This document shows, piece after piece, positions 44,937 through 55,852 of a stretch of 64,000 nt of DNA; position 1 is the first letter of the stretch; each line of letters starts with the position of its first letter. A program made the position numbers and the translations under genes. Source of the DNA: Hippasteria phrygiana (taxonomy: Eukaryota; Echinodermata; Asteroidea; Valvatida; Goniasteridae); the NCBI GenBank assembly GCA_037893225.1, contig JAZGUH010000924.1:1-64000 (forward strand). Reading direction: 5' to 3'. A model generated the notes under the pieces. It was not told the origin of the DNA. It searched no databases and saw only the letters and a list, made by a program, of their open reading frames with translations.

Positions 44937-47876
44937 GCTTTTTCCCTGCAAATTGAGTTCTGTCGTGAGATCTACACGTAGACTCCATCGTATCTTAATA
45001 CTTGCTTTAAATCCCGGCCACTGCAATGTCTTAACGACTCGGGCAGCTGTCAGTAAGCCCTGTCACCTCCCTCTGTCTTTAAAGGACACCTAGCTTAGTT
45101 CAGGCCGAACTCCTCCAACCCTTCGAAGTGCTTCAACAGGTGAACGACCGTCTCACTAATAACGCAGGCACGCGTTGGGAGTACTTCCCTTTTACCCCCA
45201 TCTCACACTCGGCAAACTTCCTATTCCTGGCTCTGTACCTCTCTCTACAAATCGTCCTCGCTGCTGTTCATTCACCTGGACAGCTGAGCGACAGGGAGTG
45301 AAGTATCTCGAGTCGCTTGAGCTGAGTTGCTCAAGAAGTGTCTGCAGACGGGAGGGGGTTGAGCTGATGGCAGTGTGCACTGACAATAAAACACTCTTTG
45401 AATTCGACAACTCATGCTGAATTTAAAGACAGCTCTCAGCATGACCCAAGGCCTATTATTTTGTTGTGTTGCTCACATAGAATTTTGCTTTGACAATAAA
45501 CAAACAATACATCCCTGTTGTTTTGAGGTCTTGAAAAATCCAAGAATCTTTTTTTTTATCTAGTTTTCTTAAAAAATTTCTTTTGACTTGTTTTATCATA
45601 AACACTACTTTTTTTCTATTTTTGGCATCTGCACATCTCCAAAAAAAATGCTTTTACTCTTTCTGCATATCCAATGCACAAAAACATACGAGCGAATTAT
45701 TGTCGGGCCACAAATAGATCAACATTTGTAAAAGTAACTAAATGTATGTGGCTCTTTTAGTCTCATTCAAAAGTGACTAACTTTTGTACTGGTTAAAAGT
45801 TAGCAATTTAAAAAGAAACTAGACATAGTGTGTCTGTTTTTATAACAGAACACATGGCTTTTCCGTTTTTGCTTTTTCTTTGGTAAAAGATTGTTTATAT
45901 TACTAAAGTACGTTGTTATATTTGAATAAAAACAGTATTGAGTTTCGTAGGCCTATACCATATTTGTCAGCCAAAAGAAACTGAGGATGGAAAACATTGA
46001 TCGAAATATCCTGCAAGAAGAAGAAAAAATCGTCAAGTAGCCACGCGGCGCCTTGACTAAAGGCTACAGGGCAGATTTCCAACGATTTCCAGCTGAAAAT
46101 CGTTAGAAAATGATATATATATTTCCACTTTTCTTGACAACGACAGCACACCTGGTGCCATAATTTCACAGGATAATTGAGACTACTATCAACTTACAGT
46201 CTAGTAAGGTATTTCGTAATAATTCAGTAAACAAAAAATTGAGGATTACCAATCGTGTACACTACCTTTAATGGTTTCCAAGTGACTATCATTGGACAAA
46301 CACAGAAGAAATTGACTTCTACTTTAACAGTGCATGCGTTTGATCGATTCAGTTAAAGATGATGTTGATTGCCATGAGTCATCTGCGTCATTTTATATTT
46401 TTATGTAGATTGCATATTGTTAAATCAAAAAAGGACTGAACAACGCCAGGACTTAACAATAGAAAAACTGTGAGAAACAAAATGACTACAGGAACAATTG
46501 AAGGAACAATTTCCAAGTGTATGTTAACTTTCAACCGTATCATGCATGCACATCTGTACATCAGAATACTCCCAGTACAATATAGATTGTCATGCTCAAA
46601 CAATTCCGCAGGCATATGCAGGTGCAAACTGTGGCGAGACACACCTTCAGGTACATCACATTTCCTAACACCATGCAAAACGTTCCACGGTCAAAGAATA
46701 CAACGCACCTGGCACAGATTAGACAATCGGGTTCTCATGGGTATGAATTGGATGGGGGTGAATCGGAGGGTGAGTGACCCGGTTGACTGGCAGGGTTAGA
46801 CGACAGGCCAGGTGCGTATGCATACTTGTGCTATTATGTGACCGCGAAAGGAAATGCCATCCGAACTGAGGATGACACAGGAGTGTCTGGACAAACCTAA
46901 CCATTACTGCTTCACTGATTCCACTCCAAGACATTCATTCTACAAAATCACATGTACCCTAGTGCACACACAGGCCGAATGAAAATGAACGTATGGTGTG
47001 GGGGAAAAATAGCTTCATTTTCCACTGAGTGTCCATTCTGATCACTGAGTGGATGGCCAGTGGGCAGCGTACACTGCATTTTTCACACTCGGTGGGAAGT
47101 TAGGCGAATTCATTGTATGCCATTCACTATTTAAGTTGGCTTTGACACTCAACTAATGTTCATAGACATACTCATTGCTCACACTTGATTCTCATTATTA
47201 GGCTAGGCAGTGCCACCAACAGTTGGCACATGGAATGCATGGACAGCGATGTCCACATCCTTGCAATCTGGGGGATTTTTATGGAGCTAATTAATTTAAG
47301 AGTCAAGTTTATCAAGCACCGCAACAGTTTGTCATGAACCTCAACAGTTTCTGCCATAAAGGTTGTCTTGTTTAAATATTCATCTAGCCCTCACCCCCTT
47401 AAATATATTACTCCACCTTCCATCTGATAGAGAAAAAATTGGTTCAGTTTAACTTTTCTCTCTTTCGTTTATTAAAACTCAGCGGTTCACTGTACTTTAC
47501 TGTACTTTGCTGTACAAGTTTTCGATCAAGGATACTTAAAAAGAGAAACTTTCCAAAACTCAAGTTAAAGCGATCTAACATATGCTGTGAAGCAGTAAAT
47601 CAACATGAAATTGAAATTGAAAATGTCACCAAGGGATTTAGAGGGAAAAAACATACGGTAGTTTAAAACTTCCTCAATAAATAGAAAGAAGTACATGTGC
47701 AGCTCTACAGAGGTCAAAATTGCTATTTCATCTTTTCCTTTTCAATGGACACCTGAACCTTTAGGTTGCTGTACTTCCCATGCTATGATGGGCAAGTCAC
47801 TTCAAGTTAAAGGTCACACAAAATGCAAATTGTACTCAGAGATGTTTTGCACAAATTTGTTATATCAATGCTTCTA

Positions 47877-48368
47877 TTAACTCTTCCAGTGCCAAGGTTG
47901 TACATGTACGATCTACTCGATGTACTCCGAAAGTGCCATTCTCGTATATGTACGATCTATGTATTGTACTCCAAAAGTGCCATCAATCGTACATGTACGA
48001 CCTACACTATTCGGATTATCGCAAGAGGGCGCTATTGCTCTATCGTATTCTACCCATTTCGTACATGTACGTTTTGTTTTTGTTTTTGTTATTTGGGTTC
48101 TTGCGAGAGGGCGCATCGGTCTCTGAGCTGCTTTGATGTATTCTATATTTAGCTACGGTTGTCTGCTTGTGGTGACGTATTGAAACGATGGCGGCCCCCT
48201 GTAAATGTGCACGTTTTACTCTAGAAGAAGTTTGTGAAAGAGCAAGATACAGCTTGTTTGGTGGGTGAAACTTATTTATTTATTTTTTTAACAGAATTTT
48301 GAAAACCCCCAAAAAGCTGGGCATTTTAGGGTTAAAATGCTAAAAAGCGTGGGCACTGAAAGAGTTAA
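47877..48368. mobile_element. TTAA-flanked element with internal GTACATGTACG repeats
   Basis: TTAACTCTTCCAGTGCC to GGGCACTGAAAGAGTTAA, 492 bp, 13-bp-plus inverted ends next to TTAA. Inside, a roughly 50-bp unit containing GTACATGTACGA and AGTGCCAT is repeated three to four times. Confidence 0.72.
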
Positions 48369-49146
48369 CTGCATAAGCATAAAGGAATTCCCGCCATGGA
48401 CTAAGTGTTCTTTTTTTACCATGCAGTTGTGTTAAACACGCACTGCATATTCTTAATGGTTTCCAAGTGACTATCATTGGACAAATACAGAAGAAATTGA
48501 CTTGCACTTTGACAGATTTGGTTAACAAATGGAACAGTGGATGCGTTTGATCGATTCAGTTAAAGATGATGTTGATTGCTGAGAGAAGTCTGCGTCATTT
48601 TAATTTTTATGTAGATTGCGTATTGTAAAACCAAACAAAAAGTGACTTTTGAGAGCTATTTTTATAAAGTCCCCTCTAGCGCAGCACAACCCGCTGGTGC
48701 CATTAGTCTAAAAGTCGTCGCTGCGGGCAGAAAACAAATCGACGTCATAGGACCAACTCCCCTTTTGTGCCTAGTGCCAGACACAAAAGGGGAGTTCGTC
48801 TTATGACGTAAAATTGTTTGTTGTCCGCAGCGACAACTTTTAGACAAATGGCACCATTGGGCTAAAGGGCACTTAGATACGATTTGAAGCTTTGCATGGT
48901 GGGTGCGATATGAGAGAGACTGGGATTGCGGGTAACACCATGTGAAATACCATGGTGTTACCCGCAATCCCAGTCTCTCTCATAGAGAGCACTTGTAAAA
49001 AATAGCTCTCAAAAGTTTGATTTTACAATATGCAATCTACATAAAAATTAAAAAAACGACGCAGATTTTTCTTGGCAATCAACATCAGTGATGTAGTCGA
49101 GGCCATCACAAGGCCACACAAGGCCACACAAGACCCTGCAAGGCCA

Positions 49147-49357
49147 GCACAAGGCCAGCACAAGGCCAGCACAAGGCCAGCACAAGGCCAGCACAAGGCC
49201 AGCACAAGGCCAGCACAAGGCCAGCACAAGGCCAGCACAAGGCCAGCACAAGGCCAGCACAAGGCCAGCACAAGGCCAGCACAAGGCCAGCACAAGGCCA
49301 GCACAAGGCCAGCACAAGGCCAGCACAAGGCCAGCACAAGGCCAGCACAAGGCCAGC
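49147..49357. repeat. Minisatellite, 11-bp unit CACAAGGCCAG
   Basis: About 19 nearly perfect tandem copies forming the left arm of the foldback element at 49,086. Open frames through it are artefacts of the 11-bp period. Confidence 0.95.
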
Positions 49358-49449
49358 AGTCTTAATCCAAGTCTCAAGCTATTCAAATGAGCTGTAATAG
49401 AAGTATTCCTTTGTCATGGTTTATGCCTGTTACTTGTGCCTGTTGCCAG

Positions 49450-49629
49450 CTGGCCTTGTGCCTGGCCTTGTGCCTGGCCTTGTGCCTGGCCTTGTGCCTG
49501 GCCTTGTGACTGGCCTTGTGACTGGCCTTGTGACTGGCCTTGTGACTGGCCTTGTGACTGGCCTTGTGACTGGCCTTGTGACTGGCCTTGTGACTGGCCT
49601 TGTGACTGGCCTTGTGACTGGCCTTGTGC
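49450..49629. repeat. Minisatellite, 11-bp unit CTGGCCTTGTG
   Basis: About 16 tandem copies, inverted relative to the left arm. The first few units read GTGCCTGG and the following block GTGACTGG, so the two variants expanded as blocks. Confidence 0.95.
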
Positions 49630-49983
49630 CTATGGCCTTGTGATGGCCTCGACTACAACACTGATCAACATCATCTTTAACTAAATCGATCAAACGCATG
49701 CACTGTTCTATTTGTTAACCAAATCTCTCACCACTGAACTTCCTCTTCTTAAATAACAAGAGTGACATCGATTTGTTTATGTTGGGCACTTCCTCAATGG
49801 GAATGTAGAAGGAAATGGCCGGACCAGAAGGTGATACATATCCTTTGCTTGAAACTTCTCTGAAGTCACACTATTAGTGACAGACCAAACCAGTTGGTTG
49901 GACAATTAACACCAGGCGTACGTCATACTGCAGGGATCTGATAGACACTGATATCAAGAGCTCCTGAAGTGGTTGCAGGCAAG

Positions 49984-51196
49984 ATGGCATTTCTTTTCTG
50001 CATGCTGTGCTTCCTACACCTAGCATCAATGGCTGTATGCGAACAAATAACAACAGAAAAAGAACTGTCGCTCGTAAGAAATGATGAACAGGATAGCTTT
50101 ACAAAACAGGAAGGAGAAAACTTTGAGTTAGTTTACACAATAATCTACAAGAATGGCATTTTGCCGTCGATACTTAACTTGCGTTGGTCCAATGGGAACT
50201 TTGTAAATAGGTCCATGGATGTGTTGAATGTTAAATATGGAGCCAGTCAGAATTCTGGAAGAGACCACATGAAACTTGGTCAAACAAAGGAAAATGGTAC
50301 CCAACAAACTCAACAGCTGACCCATGTGATTGACCAATTACAAAAGGGTGACAGTGGAATATATACATGTTGGATTGGTTATTCAAATTCATCTGGACAA
50401 GAATTAAAAGACGTTGACACTGTAACACTTATAGTGCATAGTGATCCTTTCTGCTCTATATCTTCAGGTACAGCCGAAGTAGAGGAGGGCACGTCATTAA
50501 CGTTTACATGTACTTCTGACTTAAATACACCCACGGCCTCCTTCATCTCGACAAAATATGAGGAGGAAATACAGAAACTGTACAACTCCACCGAAGGATC
50601 TAATGCACAAACACTGATAAATAACATTACATTTGAAAAGGTTGACTTCACTTTGAACAACAGTATCTATGTCTGTCAAATCCAAACTGGTAAAAACTGC
50701 ACCATCGGTCCCCTGGTCATTCTTCCAAAGTCTACAACAACTCCAAGAGATACTGGATCCCCATCGACAATTCCAACAGGTTTTGACTCCCAGCCTTCAG
50801 AATCATCCTTCACCACGGTGGTGTTGCTGGTGCCTCTGAACTCAGTCCTGGTCCTAGCTCTCATCATAACCTGTTTTGTGGCACTGCGACGAAAACGGAG
50901 AACAGGTGACCCGAGTCCACCAACCCGCGTCACTGGAAGAAACAGCAGCACATCCCATGCAGATGACACAACCAGCTTCCCCCCATCTGACCAGTCTACA
51001 TTGCGACTTGATTCTATGATAAACAGAGACGACGAAAACCCATTCTACGAGGAGGTAGGGGAATTGAATCTCCAGACATTATCCAGCAAAGCATCGTTAC
51101 TAGCTTTAGCGAATACCAACAGCCCATCTCATTCCAGAGACAAAAAGAAGAAAATGAAGAAGCCACGTCAGGAAACCGGGGCAGGAGAAAAAACAG
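49984..51196 (+). CDS. Ig-superfamily receptor exon 1: signal peptide, two Ig domains, TM helix
   Basis: First exon of a nested plus-strand gene. The ATG at 49,984 (GCAAGATGG) starts MAFLFCMLCFLHLASMAVC, a signal peptide cut near residue 19. Ig domain 1 (about 30-150) has the F-strand DSGIYTC (Cys129) but Tyr where the B-strand Cys is expected. Ig domain 2 (about 157-250) has both Cys176 (LTFTC) and Cys231 (IYVC). Seven N-glycosylation sequons lie in the ectodomain. A Thr/Ser/Pro stalk leads to a helix at 279-301, then RRKRR stop-transfer. The cytoplasmic start has NPFYEEV (Tyr355). The exon ends AACAG|GTAAGC in phase 1. Family known, specific gene not recognised. Confidence 0.88.
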
Positions 51197-51612
51197 GTAA
51201 GCTCAGTGACTTTTGCTGGATTTTTCAGACACTAAACAGAGAGGAATCATCCAAGCTCATTTTTGAACTGGCACCGAGCCACAGAAAAAAGTGGCCAAGA
51301 AAGTCAATAACCTTGTAGATACGATTTGAAGCTTTGCATGGTGGGTGCGATATGAGAGAGACTGGGTCTGCATTGTGTTTACAATGCAGATCTCATTTGT
51401 TGTTTGATGTCCGGTGTGAACTCTTTCTCTGGATATTAACTTCAATAATAATATAAAAAATGGAGAAACAATTTAAAGTACTACCTTCATCTCCTGCCAC
51501 TCTTTCTCAAATATAAAAACCTTCAATTCAATTTCCCAACAGCTTTATCTTAAATAACATCCCATGTAATGATTCCACGGCACCCATTCCTCTTCTATTT
51601 TTTACCCATCAG
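51197..51612 (+). other. Receptor intron 1
   Basis: A 416-bp phase-1 intron. Its first 120 nt stay open in frame to a stop at 51,316, so retention would give a receptor lacking the docking tail. From about 51,316 to 51,420 it contains a repeat also found at 48,880-48,940 (GATACGATTTGAAGCTTTGC). Confidence 0.75.
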
Positions 51613-53244
51613 CCAGAGACAACACGCCCGGGACAAACCCGACCTATGACCTAGTCGATCCCAACACCGCCGACAACAATGATCAGGATTCTGAAGAAGT
51701 AGAGGATGCAATCCAAACGCCAGGCCAAGACAACCCAGGCAAGCGACAAAGTGTGAAGAGCAAACCCCGTCTCCTGCCGGCTGACAAAACGATGCCCGAC
51801 CCAGCCTATGCTATACTCGATCCCAGTAGCTCTGACAGTGAAGACGACAATGATCCCCAAGACGATGATGTGATTGAAACACAGCACTATCAAGCTCTCA
51901 GTCCTGCCAAGAGCAAGCAGAAACTTCCATTCCAAGACAAACTGCAGGGCAACCAAGATGAGCAAAGAAACCCACTGAGAGTCGGCTTAACAGACAACCC
52001 ATGCAATGTTCTACAGATGACATGCCAAGATGAGCTGAGGTCCACACATATAGGCACAGTAGCAGGACAGCCGTACGATGTACCAGACAACAGTAAATCA
52101 CCACCGAGAAACCACAATGTGCAAACACTTCAACTGGCAGTCACTATAGACCTCAGCAATATCATGCCGAAAAACAACAACGAGCAGGCACTTCAAACAC
52201 AAATAGCAGCAGAACAACATTACAAGCTGGATTTTGGCATTACCACAAAGGGATGCCAGGACAAATATGGTTCCAAAGAGTACGCCCCAGCAACAGAGCA
52301 CCCTTGTGACATCACAGACGCTAGCCATGAAACAAAAAGAAACCATGATGCACAGGAATTCCAAATGAAGATCACAAGAGCAGAACAGCCTTACAATGTG
52401 CTGGACTCCGACAGTATGATAAACAGAAACCAGGATGGGCAAGGCACACTAGACACGCCGGCAGATAGCACTTACAACATTCTCAATCGCGGCACTTCCC
52501 TGACCACAAACAAACTCCTGCAATACGAACAGGTATCTGAGACGAAGATCAAGCCAAAAGCACATCCTTATGCCATTCTTGACCTCGGCAATACACACCC
52601 AGGTAACAAGGGTATTGAATATTCAGGTACAAGTCAAGCAGAGCAACCATATGAGGTTCCAGCATCCAGTAAACACAACCTGCAAATGACCCCACTACTG
52701 GGAAAAATCAAGGAAGGCTCTTCCAGTCCCAGGGAAGAAAACGGACCACATACCACAAACAGAAGTCACGATGACAAGAACAGGTCAGGTACTACAGGCA
52801 GAGCAACCGAACAACCTTACAAAGTTCCAACTACCAGAAACTTAAACCTATCACAAAACCAACCCGATTGCTACAACGTCAACAGCTTTTCTGATTCCGG
52901 ACAAGAATTTCAGCAAAGCGATGAATCTGCAAACATTACTGTTGATGATGGCTCTCGCCATTCCAGGAAGCCCAACAGACCCAAGGATGCCAAACCTGTC
53001 AAAGCTTTACAACACAGCCCTGGCAGTGAGAAACCCAACCCAGGAAACCCAAGACAGGAGCAGCCTTGTGAAGTCCCTGACCTTTTAGGTTCAGCTGTAA
53101 CACCTCTGACCTCCCACACGAAACAGGTTAGAGCCGATGGCCCTTTACAGGTTGAGGGACAAGAGACATGGCCTATGTGTACTTCATCAACAGCAGCTAA
53201 CGAGGACTACCAAGCACTCCAGTTTATTAACAGAGAAGAAAAGG
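51613..53244 (+). CDS. Ig-superfamily receptor exon 2: tyrosine-repeat docking tail
   Basis: Second exon, acceptor TTTACCCATCAG, donor AAGG|GTAAGT, phase 1 at both ends, residues 405-948. It is disordered, hydrophilic and repetitive. Tyrosine motifs: YDLV 416, YAIL 470, YQAL 497, YDVP 559, YKLD 608, YAPA 628, YNVL 665, YNIL 692, YEQV 709, YAIL 724, YEVP 751, YKVP 807, YNVN 825, YQAL 937. Many follow E/G-Q-P or H-P, and three further units read PC instead of PY (535, 636, 890). YxVP is the Crk/Nck/Abl-type SH2 site repeated in p130Cas; YxxL/V sites are typical of other SH2 partners. Inferred role: phosphotyrosine scaffold. Confidence 0.88.
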
Positions 53245-53779
53245 GTAAGTTGATAGGTTTCATAGGTTTTTTTCCTCTCTGATTCTATTTTCTAAAAATC
53301 CTCCTGTCGATATGCAAAATCTTATGAGTTCATAGTTCCCAACTGAATTTTTGACTTTAATTAAACAGAAAAGATACAGAGAGAACGAAGTGATGGACAA
53401 GATACTGACTGTGAGAATAGATGGTAAGACGAGACAAGATGAGAAATGAGATTACACAGTACGACACAAGATGAGATCCCACAAAAATAGGAGGAGGCAA
53501 AAGAAGACAAAAAGAGATACACATACAGACATGAAACAAGACAGATGTGACCAAGCAAGGGAAAGACCAGACAAGATAAAACTACACAAAAGAGATAAGA
53601 TAAGATGAGAGGTAAGAAAAATCTACATGAAGTGAGACAAGGCAAGTCAAAACATGGCTGCAGAAACTATGACTGCAGAAACAGTTGGCAAAAATGGCAT
53701 AGTGATGTTAACTACTAGAATTTTGCTGATGCAGTACGATGCCGTAACTCATATTTTTCTCCCGATCTGTATTCTGCAG
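53245..53779 (+). other. Receptor intron 2
   Basis: A 535-bp phase-1 intron between the docking-tail exon and the C-terminal exon. The middle (about 53,380-53,660) is a purine-rich degenerate tandem array built on AGACAAGATGAGA-like units. Reading through from exon 2 stops after about 12 residues. Confidence 0.7.
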
Positions 53780-53934
53780 TGAAGTGTGCACCATCATGTG
53801 CCAACCCTATGTATAACTACACCAAGCTTCAGGAAAATTGTTCGGAGGAGGAGGGTGCAAGTTATGCAGGAGTTAACACCGATGATGATGTGGAAGAGGA
53901 GGGACAGACAACTGCAAGAGGGGAGGAAGTATAA
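53780..53934 (+). CDS. Ig-superfamily receptor exon 3: C-terminus
   Basis: Terminal coding exon, acceptor ATTCTGCAG, entered in phase 1. It encodes residues 949-999: Cys-rich start VKCAPSCANP, then MYNYTKLQ (Tyr960, Tyr962), SYAGVNTDD (Tyr977) and an acidic end, with TAA at 53,932-53,934. With the other two exons the coding length is exactly 3,000 nt including the stop, which supports the splicing. Two AATAAA sites follow at 53,968 and 54,198. Confidence 0.8.
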
Positions 53935-53967
53935 AGTCAGGAGAAACAGAAAGCATTTAGAAGTAAA

Positions 53968-53973
53968 AATAAA
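53968..53973 (+). promoter_or_regulatory. Polyadenylation signal AATAAA of the receptor gene
   Basis: AATAAA 34 nt after the stop codon. A second AATAAA at 54,198-54,203 is an alternative. Motif only; the cleavage site is not known. Confidence 0.45.
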
Positions 53974-55181
53974 CATTTTAATGTCCGCTTTAATACAAAA
54001 TGCAAGCAGTGAAAAAATCTGATACTCAGAAAGTAACGAGTATGCTATTTTTAAACTAGTAAATTCAAATGCGCAATTTCGGAGATCTCTATGCGTCACT
54101 GTTGGTGCTACTGATTCCACCAATCAGCATCAACGATTCAAGATTGTTGGCAGATAATGTGAAGGTACCCGTGCAATTCAGCCAACTTTTAAAACGAAAT
54201 AAAACCCGATGGGGGACACCTGCAAATTGCAATAACTGTTGAACTATTATAATCAATATAATCATATAACCAATGCAGGCCTCATTTTTTTTTTACAAGA
54301 AAATTGTCTCAGGCAGCGAAAAAGCGTCTGAACATTTTTGCACCTCTGACATAGCTCGGAGCTGCATGCATGCAGCGGACGGGAGTTTAATATCAATTTG
54401 TGTTGAGATGCCGATGGGTATATACGACACCTTGCCCCAGCCCCGCATCTGTTAGTAATTGGAGTCTACAGGGTGAAATTGCTTTTGTGGAATTGCAAGA
54501 CATATATGCTGGACAGTGGAGGCAAGCTTTTTTTCTTTTCTTTTTTCCCCCAATAGGCAATTTGATGCTATCAATTTGTGCTGCACAGTTGGTTGTGCTG
54601 AGTAGTATTACATAGTGTACATAACTACAAGTAGTTGTTTAGGGCGGTTAGTGTGTACGCCAATGATTAGCTTCAAACAGTAGGCAACGAAAATTGGTAA
54701 AAAAAAATGTTTGTTGGTTTTATCCATTTCTTACTCATGTGTAGTGCGACCGCTATCCGAGTAAACAAGGTGATTACAGTTGAGTGAGGAAAATGTCAAA
54801 CAAGCCCAAAAACTGATGAGGTCATTGGAACTATTAAAACGTAGTAACCGATTTAAACATGCATTTGAACTAGTCAGGTTAATATGTGAAATAAATGTTT
54901 CTTTTGTTTGATAATTGGGCAGGAAAATGCCAGTTCATCAGAACGTTGTTTCTGGGTTGTAAGATATTTAGCGTTTCACAAAAGGTTGCGTGCCCAAGAT
55001 GTAATCTGAACACACTAGTGCTTCGCTTTGCTTTGCTTTACAAACAAAATATATTGTAAATATAAAGATATGAAAAACATTAGTTCATAATTTTATTAAA
55101 ACCTATTGTTATCTACTCGAGATATTGTGCCAAAGAAACAATTCAAATGCATAAATAGAATGAATGTCATGTAGATATTGC

Positions 55182-55397
55182 CAGGGATGTAGTCGAGTCC
55201 ACCACAAGTCCCTGCAAGTCCATCACAAGCCCTCCAGTCCTAATCCCAATCACAAGCTATTCAAATGAGCTTTGACAAAGGCATTCCTTTGTCATTGTTC
55301 ATCCAGTGAATTACTTGTGACTGGCTTTATGAAGGGACTTCTGGCTGGACTTGCGAAAGGACTTGTGAAAGGACTTGCAGGGACTCGACTACATATT
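55182..55397. mobile_element. hAT-like foldback element, right end shortened
   Basis: Begins CAGGGATGTAGTCGAGTCC and ends GGACTCGACTACA. ATATTGC occurs directly on both sides, a 7-bp match consistent with a target duplication although the last bases of the right end are missing. Nearly the same interior as the copy at 11,043. Confidence 0.8.
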
Positions 55398-55852
55398 GCT
55401 AAAAATTGAAGGTGCTATGTCCGTGCTCCGACTGAAAATTCTAATTAATGGATTTCACCCTACTGATGAATAGAGGAATTTCACATAGCCCCTTCTGTGC
55501 ACTTCCGGGTTGAAAGTGAGAATGTCCGTGGCAAACAAAACAACGCTGTTCAGGACATTAATTCATGCATGAATTAATCAGGCCATAAAAGGCAGTGCAG
55601 GCGAACAATCAGCATAAAGTTGTTTACTGTGACATTGAGATCCTCGTTTTCAAACGCGGAAGTGCGCAGATCGGCGCTAAACTCGTCGTTGTGGGATTCC
55701 TCTATTATGGGAGAAAACTGCAGTTTTGAATGAAAAAAAAAACACTTACTACATCGTCATAAAATATATTGTTATATTATGTGCTACATGAAAAAAACCC
55801 AAAACTGACATACATTAATAAAGTAGTAATTAGGAGAATCCCGATCCCAATA

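Larger units (their letters stand above)
49086..49663. mobile_element. hAT-like foldback element with minisatellite arms
   Basis: Terminal CAGTGATGTAGTCGAGGCC and the complement CAGTGTTGTAGTCGAGGCC. A perfect 8-bp duplication ATCAACAT lies at 49,078-49,085 and 49,664-49,671. The left arm is about 19 tandem CACAAGGCCAG units; the right arm is about 16 inverted CTGGCCTTGTG units in two variants. The family core (CAAGCTATTCAAATGAGCTG) separates them. Copies of the host sequence without the insert exist at 48,569 and 46,358. Confidence 0.92.
48514..49732. mobile_element. Composite long inverted repeat element
   Basis: Left arm 48,514-48,665 (from GATTTGGTTAACAAATGGAA) is inverted at about 48,998-49,732, where the hAT-like foldback element interrupts it. 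The centre holds its own hairpins (CTCCCCTTTTGTGCCTAGTG and complement; GGGATTGCGGGTAACACCAT and complement). Related single arms occur at 14,840-14,915 and 46,330-46,425. Confidence 0.6.
39225..49983. other. First part of the large RIMBP intron, upstream of the nested receptor
   Basis: Repeats at 39,310, 39,687, 41,697, 42,052, 44,662, 46,260, 47,877, 48,514 and 49,086. Between 42,420 and 44,640 and between 45,000 and 45,980 I see only AT-rich low-copy DNA and a 44-bp direct duplication at about 42,738-42,806. No second gene seen. Confidence 0.6.

Noticed and set aside
45175..45420. Opposed frames of 81 and 72 codons
   Set aside because: No domain, no splice support and no conserved pattern in either strand.
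49023..49699. Repetitive frames (LALCWPCAG-type and TRPVTRP-type), and the idea of a CRISPR-like array
   Set aside because: An 11-bp tandem repeat is open in all frames. There are no spacers; units are directly adjacent, and the array is inside a transposon with target duplications.
49969..49983. Upstream GTG as the receptor start
   Set aside because: The ATG at 49,984 has a good context and gives a clean signal peptide directly.
51753..53282. An independent single-exon gene
   Set aside because: The apparent start is a GTG inside a longer frame. A good acceptor at 51,612 and matching phase join it to the exon with the TM helix.
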